DNA from: Deltaproteobacteria bacterium
GTDB lineage: Bacteria; Desulfobacterota; GWC2-55-46; UBA9637
Length of the DNA stretch: 7,078 nt
Reading direction: 5' to 3'
NCBI GenBank assembly: GCA_016234985.1
Contig: JACRNK010000082.1
Span: 1 to 7,078, forward strand
A model generated the notes under the pieces. It saw only the letters and a program-made list of their open reading frames with translations. It was not told where the DNA came from and made no database searches. How positions within the stretch are numbered: position 1 is the stretch's first letter; each line of letters begins with the position of its first letter. This document shows positions 4,782 to 7,078 of the stretch, piece by piece. The translations under genes were made by a program, and so were the position numbers.

Positions 4782-5852
4782 TTATATGACAAACCTCCCG
4801 TTTTTCTGAATGACTTTCCCGTCAACATATATCGCCCCGCCGTTTCTCAAATCCTTTATCATGTCCCAGTGGATGGCGGATTCATTCTTGCCGCCTGCGT
4901 CTTTATACGACCTGCCAACAGCCAGATGAACCGTGCCGCCGATTTTTTCGTCAAATAAAATATCCTTGGAAAAATGCTTTATGCCGTAATTTGTGCCTAT
5001 GCCGATTTCGCCGAGATACCGCGCGCCTTTATCCGTATCAAGCATTGCAATGAGGAATTTTTCATTTTTTGCCGCTGACGCCTCAATAACCTTGCCATTT
5101 TTAAATTTCAAGCGGATGCCCAGAACCTCTTTGCCCTGATATATCGCAGGCAGATCGTAATATATTTCGCCTTCAGCAGAGTTTTCTACAGGCGATAAAA
5201 ACACCTCTCCATCAGGCATATTCCTTTCGCCAAAACATGGGATTGCCTTTCTCCCTTTTATGCTGAGGCACAAATCCGTATCCTTGCCGGCTATCCTCAC
5301 AATCTTGCCCTTATCTAAAACCTTTTTTAGCCGCATCTCCTCTTTCTTCACCTTGCCCCAGTTTATATTGGTTGCGCCGTAGAGGAAATCTTCATACTCC
5401 TCCAGAGACATATCAGTTTCCTGGGCAAGGGCATTTGTCGGAAAGTTGCAGATTACCCAGCGTTTATTGTTGACAATCTCCTCCTGTATGGGCATCAAAA
5501 TCTTGCTGCGCTGACTGATTGCCTGTGAGTCAACATTGGAAAGGGCCTTTTTATTTACCGCAGCCCTTATATTCACAACACAGTCAAGATTTTTAGCCTC
5601 AAAGAATTTTGCCTTGGGAAAATCCAGAAGCTGTTCTTTTGAAGCCATGTTATAAAAGATATTTGCCGTCTCCTCAAATGCAATATTAACGGTTGGATGG
5701 CCGCCGGCCTTGAGGACTTTTTTATAAACCTCAAGCACAAGCGGTTTTGCAAGCTCCGAAGATGAGCCTATCAAGACCCGTTCCCCCTTTTTTACCTTCA
5801 TGGAATGATTGACAAGAATGTCGGCGAGCCTCTCTACACGCGGGTCAGACAT
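4782..5852 (-). CDS. Aminopeptidase, peptidase family M29 (AmpS/aminopeptidase T type)
   Basis: M29 enzymes are cytoplasmic, dimeric metallo-aminopeptidases that use two metal ions to remove N-terminal residues from peptides. The 356-residue product shows the expected ligand set: Glu216 in ERNMPDGEVF, Glu282 in LGEIGIGTN, His309 in GGTVHLAVGRSY (with Tyr316), and His328 and Asp330 in SAIHWDMI. The Glu-Glu distance of 66 residues equals that in the Thermus enzyme, and the motifs FPT.A (137-141) and LFDEKIGGT (299-307) are also typical. The length is slightly below the usual 370-410. AAGGAGG (plus 5858-5864) lies 5 nt before the ATG, a strong ribosome site. The gene follows the radical SAM gene on the same strand across a 53-bp gap that contains a hairpin, and converges with the zinc-ribbon gene. 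It looks intact. Confidence 0.93.
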   Translation of the reverse strand: MSDPRVERLADILVNHSMKVKKGERVLIGSSSELAKPLVLEVYKKVLKAGGHPTVNIAFEETANIFYNMASKEQLLDFPKAKFFEAKNLDCVVNIRAAVNKKALSNVDSQAISQRSKILMPIQEEIVNNKRWVICNFPTNALAQETDMSLEEYEDFLYGATNINWGKVKKEEMRLKKVLDKGKIVRIAGKDTDLCLSIKGRKAIPCFGERNMPDGEVFLSPVENSAEGEIYYDLPAIYQGKEVLGIRLKFKNGKVIEASAAKNEKFLIAMLDTDKGARYLGEIGIGTNYGIKHFSKDILFDEKIGGTVHLAVGRSYKDAGGKNESAIHWDMIKDLRNGGAIYVDGKVIQKNGRFVI

Positions 5853-5892
5853 GAAAACCTCCTTTGAGTTTTTTTGTTTTTTTATATGCTTG

Positions 5893-5915
5893 TCCCCGAG
5901 TGTCTCTATCGGGGA
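5893..5915 (-). other. Stem-loop at the radical SAM gene stop codon
   Basis: TCCCCGA (5893-5899) and TCGGGGA (5909-5915) make a perfect 7-bp stem with a 9-nt loop. The TAG stop of the radical SAM gene (5906-5908) lies in the loop. On the minus strand it is followed by A-rich sequence rather than a T run, so it is not an intrinsic terminator for that gene. It may stabilise the upstream mRNA or mark a processing point before the aminopeptidase gene. Confidence 0.45.
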
Positions 5916-6820
5916 TTTGCGCCCTGATAAGCGTCTCTTTGCTCCAGGATTCTATGAATGGTGTCAACCATTATAAATTTATTCACGCTCCAGTCCGGGG
6001 CGACCAGAAATCTTCTTGCCGTGTCGCCGCAGATCCTATGTATTATGACATCCTCTGGAATCTCCTGTAAAAAATCTATGGCCAGATTCGCATATTCCTC
6101 AAGCCCCAGAGGTTTGACCCCCTGCCTCTTATACATTTCTTCAAGTTTCGTGCCTTTGTGTATATGAAGGTGGTGGAGTTTTATGCCCCACACTTTAAGA
6201 TTAGCAAGAAATCTCGCAGTTGCAAGCATATCTTCTTTGTTTTCGCCGGGAAGGCCGAGGATTACATGGCCGCATACAGGAATTTTTCTTTCATTCGCCC
6301 TTTTAACGGCATCGGTAAAATCTTCAACAGTGTGGCGCCTGTTGATGAGTTCCAGTGTTCTATTGTGCGATGACTGAAGACCCAATTCAAGCCAGAGGAA
6401 TTTCTCCTTAGCCAGTTTTGCCAGTAAATCTAAAACCTCATTATCCGCGCAGTCCGGCCTTGTTGAAACAGCCATGCCGACAACATGAGGATGGTCTAAT
6501 GCTTCCCGGTAAAATCTTTCCAATGCCGCAACAGGCGCATAGGTGTTCGTGTGTATATGAAAATAAGAGATAAATCTTTCCGCATTATTATGCCTTTTTT
6601 TTATATATGCAATGCCTTGTTCAAGCTGTTCTCTTATTCCCATGCCGCTGCTGTAATTCAAAGGCATCATCGGGTCAGAGTTGCAGTAAACGCACCCGCC
6701 TGCGCCTTTTGCGCCGTCCCTGTTTGGACAGGTGAGGCCGGCATTCAGGGAAACCTTGAAGACCTTGCAGGCAAATTTATTTTTTAAAAAATCAGAGAGG
6801 GCATTATATCGTCTGGTCAT
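5906..6820 (-). CDS. Radical SAM protein, TIGR01212/YhcC family
   Basis: The 304-residue product matches the COG1242 (YhcC/YtqA) group of radical SAM proteins, which are related to the Elp3 core. The cluster-binding cysteines are in CPNRDG (Cys31) and GGCVYC (Cys43, Cys46), with the longer first spacing typical of this group instead of CX3CX2C. Other family signatures are FHIHTNTYAP, VGMAVSTRPDC, LWLELGLQSSHNRTL, INRRHT and HVILGLPGE, the last being the SAM-contact region. The substrate is not established; the Elp3 relation suggests a role in tRNA or other modification chemistry. The start at 6820 (MTRRYNALSDFL) matches where the family normally begins; an in-frame GTG at 6874 would add an AT-rich, non-conserved tail. 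No strong ribosome site is seen before either. The aminopeptidase gene follows on the same strand. Confidence 0.9.
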   Translation of the reverse strand: MTRRYNALSDFLKNKFACKVFKVSLNAGLTCPNRDGAKGAGGCVYCNSDPMMPLNYSSGMGIREQLEQGIAYIKKRHNNAERFISYFHIHTNTYAPVAALERFYREALDHPHVVGMAVSTRPDCADNEVLDLLAKLAKEKFLWLELGLQSSHNRTLELINRRHTVEDFTDAVKRANERKIPVCGHVILGLPGENKEDMLATARFLANLKVWGIKLHHLHIHKGTKLEEMYKRQGVKPLGLEEYANLAIDFLQEIPEDVIIHRICGDTARRFLVAPDWSVNKFIMVDTIHRILEQRDAYQGANPR

Positions 6821-6918
6821 ATTGGCTTGCTTTAAAAAAGCGGAAGTCTGAATTTGAAAAAAGAAATATATCACTTTACAAGCGATATTTCACCCCTTTT
6901 TTAATATTTGTGTAGTAG

Positions 6919-7078
6919 CAAAGTGAATCTGTCAGGGTATAACTGCAAGGTGATAATGTCAGGATATGGAAAAAGTGACCTTGACAATGAAAGAAATAAA
7001 GAGAGGAGAAGTGATTCTGAAGACAGTATTGCAAGAGATAACCGTCATGGAAGCAACAGAGTTGCTTGGGGTCAGTGA
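6919..7078 (+). mobile_element. Probable left end of an insertion sequence (cut by window edge)
   Basis: Two copies of a 22-bp sequence, 6919-6940 and 6946-6967, match at 17 of 22 positions and share TGTCAGG (6930-6936 and 6957-6963) at an offset of 27 bp. They sit just before, and run into the start of, a transposase-like reading frame. Paired subterminal repeats of this kind are usual transposase-binding sites. The outer tip, the right end and any target duplication are not determinable here. Confidence 0.5.
6966..7078 (+). CDS. Transposase, N-terminal helix-turn-helix part (cut by window edge)
   Basis: The frame from the ATG at 6966 is open to the window end (37 codons) and begins MEKVTLTMKEIKRGEVILKT, followed by VLQEITVMEATELLGVS. 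The pattern MK...R..V...V......EA..LLG.S is the N-terminal helix-turn-helix of ISNCY-like and related DDE transposases, in which a first helix carrying 'EAAELLGLS'-type sequence binds the element ends. An in-frame ATG at 6987 (MKEIKRGEVI) is an alternative start. AGGA (6961-6964) is too close to the first ATG to be a normal ribosome site, which slightly favours the second. The catalytic domain is beyond the window, so the family is inferred from a short N-terminus. Confidence 0.55.
   Translation, partial: MEKVTLTMKEIKRGEVILKTVLQEITVMEATELLGVS

Noticed and set aside
4656..4958. 100-codon plus-strand frame over the palindrome and the aminopeptidase 3' end
   Set aside because: It runs across the repeat and antisense to a well supported M29 gene, with no motif of its own.
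1..7078. CRISPR array, tRNA or rRNA genes
   Set aside because: No regularly spaced repeats, cloverleaf with a tRNA TPsiC arm or rRNA-like sequence was seen on either strand.

Overview
The main content of this window is an hgcA-hgcB gene pair (239-1626, plus strand), the two genes that are together necessary for microbial mercury methylation. The first product carries the cap-helix signature NVWCAAGK, a corrinoid-protein fold and a five-helix membrane domain (HgcA). The second is a two-[4Fe-4S] ferredoxin with the extra conserved Cys and the C-terminal Cys-Cys pair of HgcB. Both reading frames are intact, and they overlap by 4 nt if the GTG start of hgcB is used. The predicted phenotype is conversion of Hg(II) to methylmercury under anoxic conditions.

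The window suggests an anaerobic bacterium of moderate GC content. An uncultured Nitrospirota (Thermodesulfovibrionia-like) or Desulfobacterota member would fit, but this is inferred from gene types and general sequence character; no rRNA or other firm taxonomic marker is present.

Layout. 1-158 (minus): 5' part of a TrmJ/TrmH-type RNA 2'-O-methyltransferase, divergent from hgcAB. 239-1626 (plus): hgcA, hgcB. 1735-2300 (minus): a type II toxin-antitoxin module (Phd/YefM-like antitoxin, RelE/ParE-like toxin), convergent with hgcAB. 2365-4169 (minus): an XRE-family regulator followed 17 nt later by a large FAD-dependent dehydrogenase of the COG2509 type. 4276-4747 (plus): a divergent pair encoding a small winged-helix-like protein and a 49-residue zinc-ribbon protein whose 3' end lies in a GC-rich palindromic repeat. 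4782-6820 (minus): an M29 aminopeptidase and a TIGR01212/YhcC-type radical SAM protein. 6919-7078 (plus): what looks like the left end of an insertion sequence, with two subterminal repeats and the N-terminus of a transposase, cut by the window edge.

Regulation. The XRE gene and the small winged-helix gene are transcribed away from each other. Each has the same promoter form, TTGACA-17 nt-TATTTT, placed so that transcription should begin at or within a few nucleotides of the ATG. Both messages are therefore predicted to be leaderless. This compact divergent control region resembles a phage or mobile-element switch and is the second most interesting signal. hgcAB has no recognisable operator or strong promoter in the 80 bp upstream.
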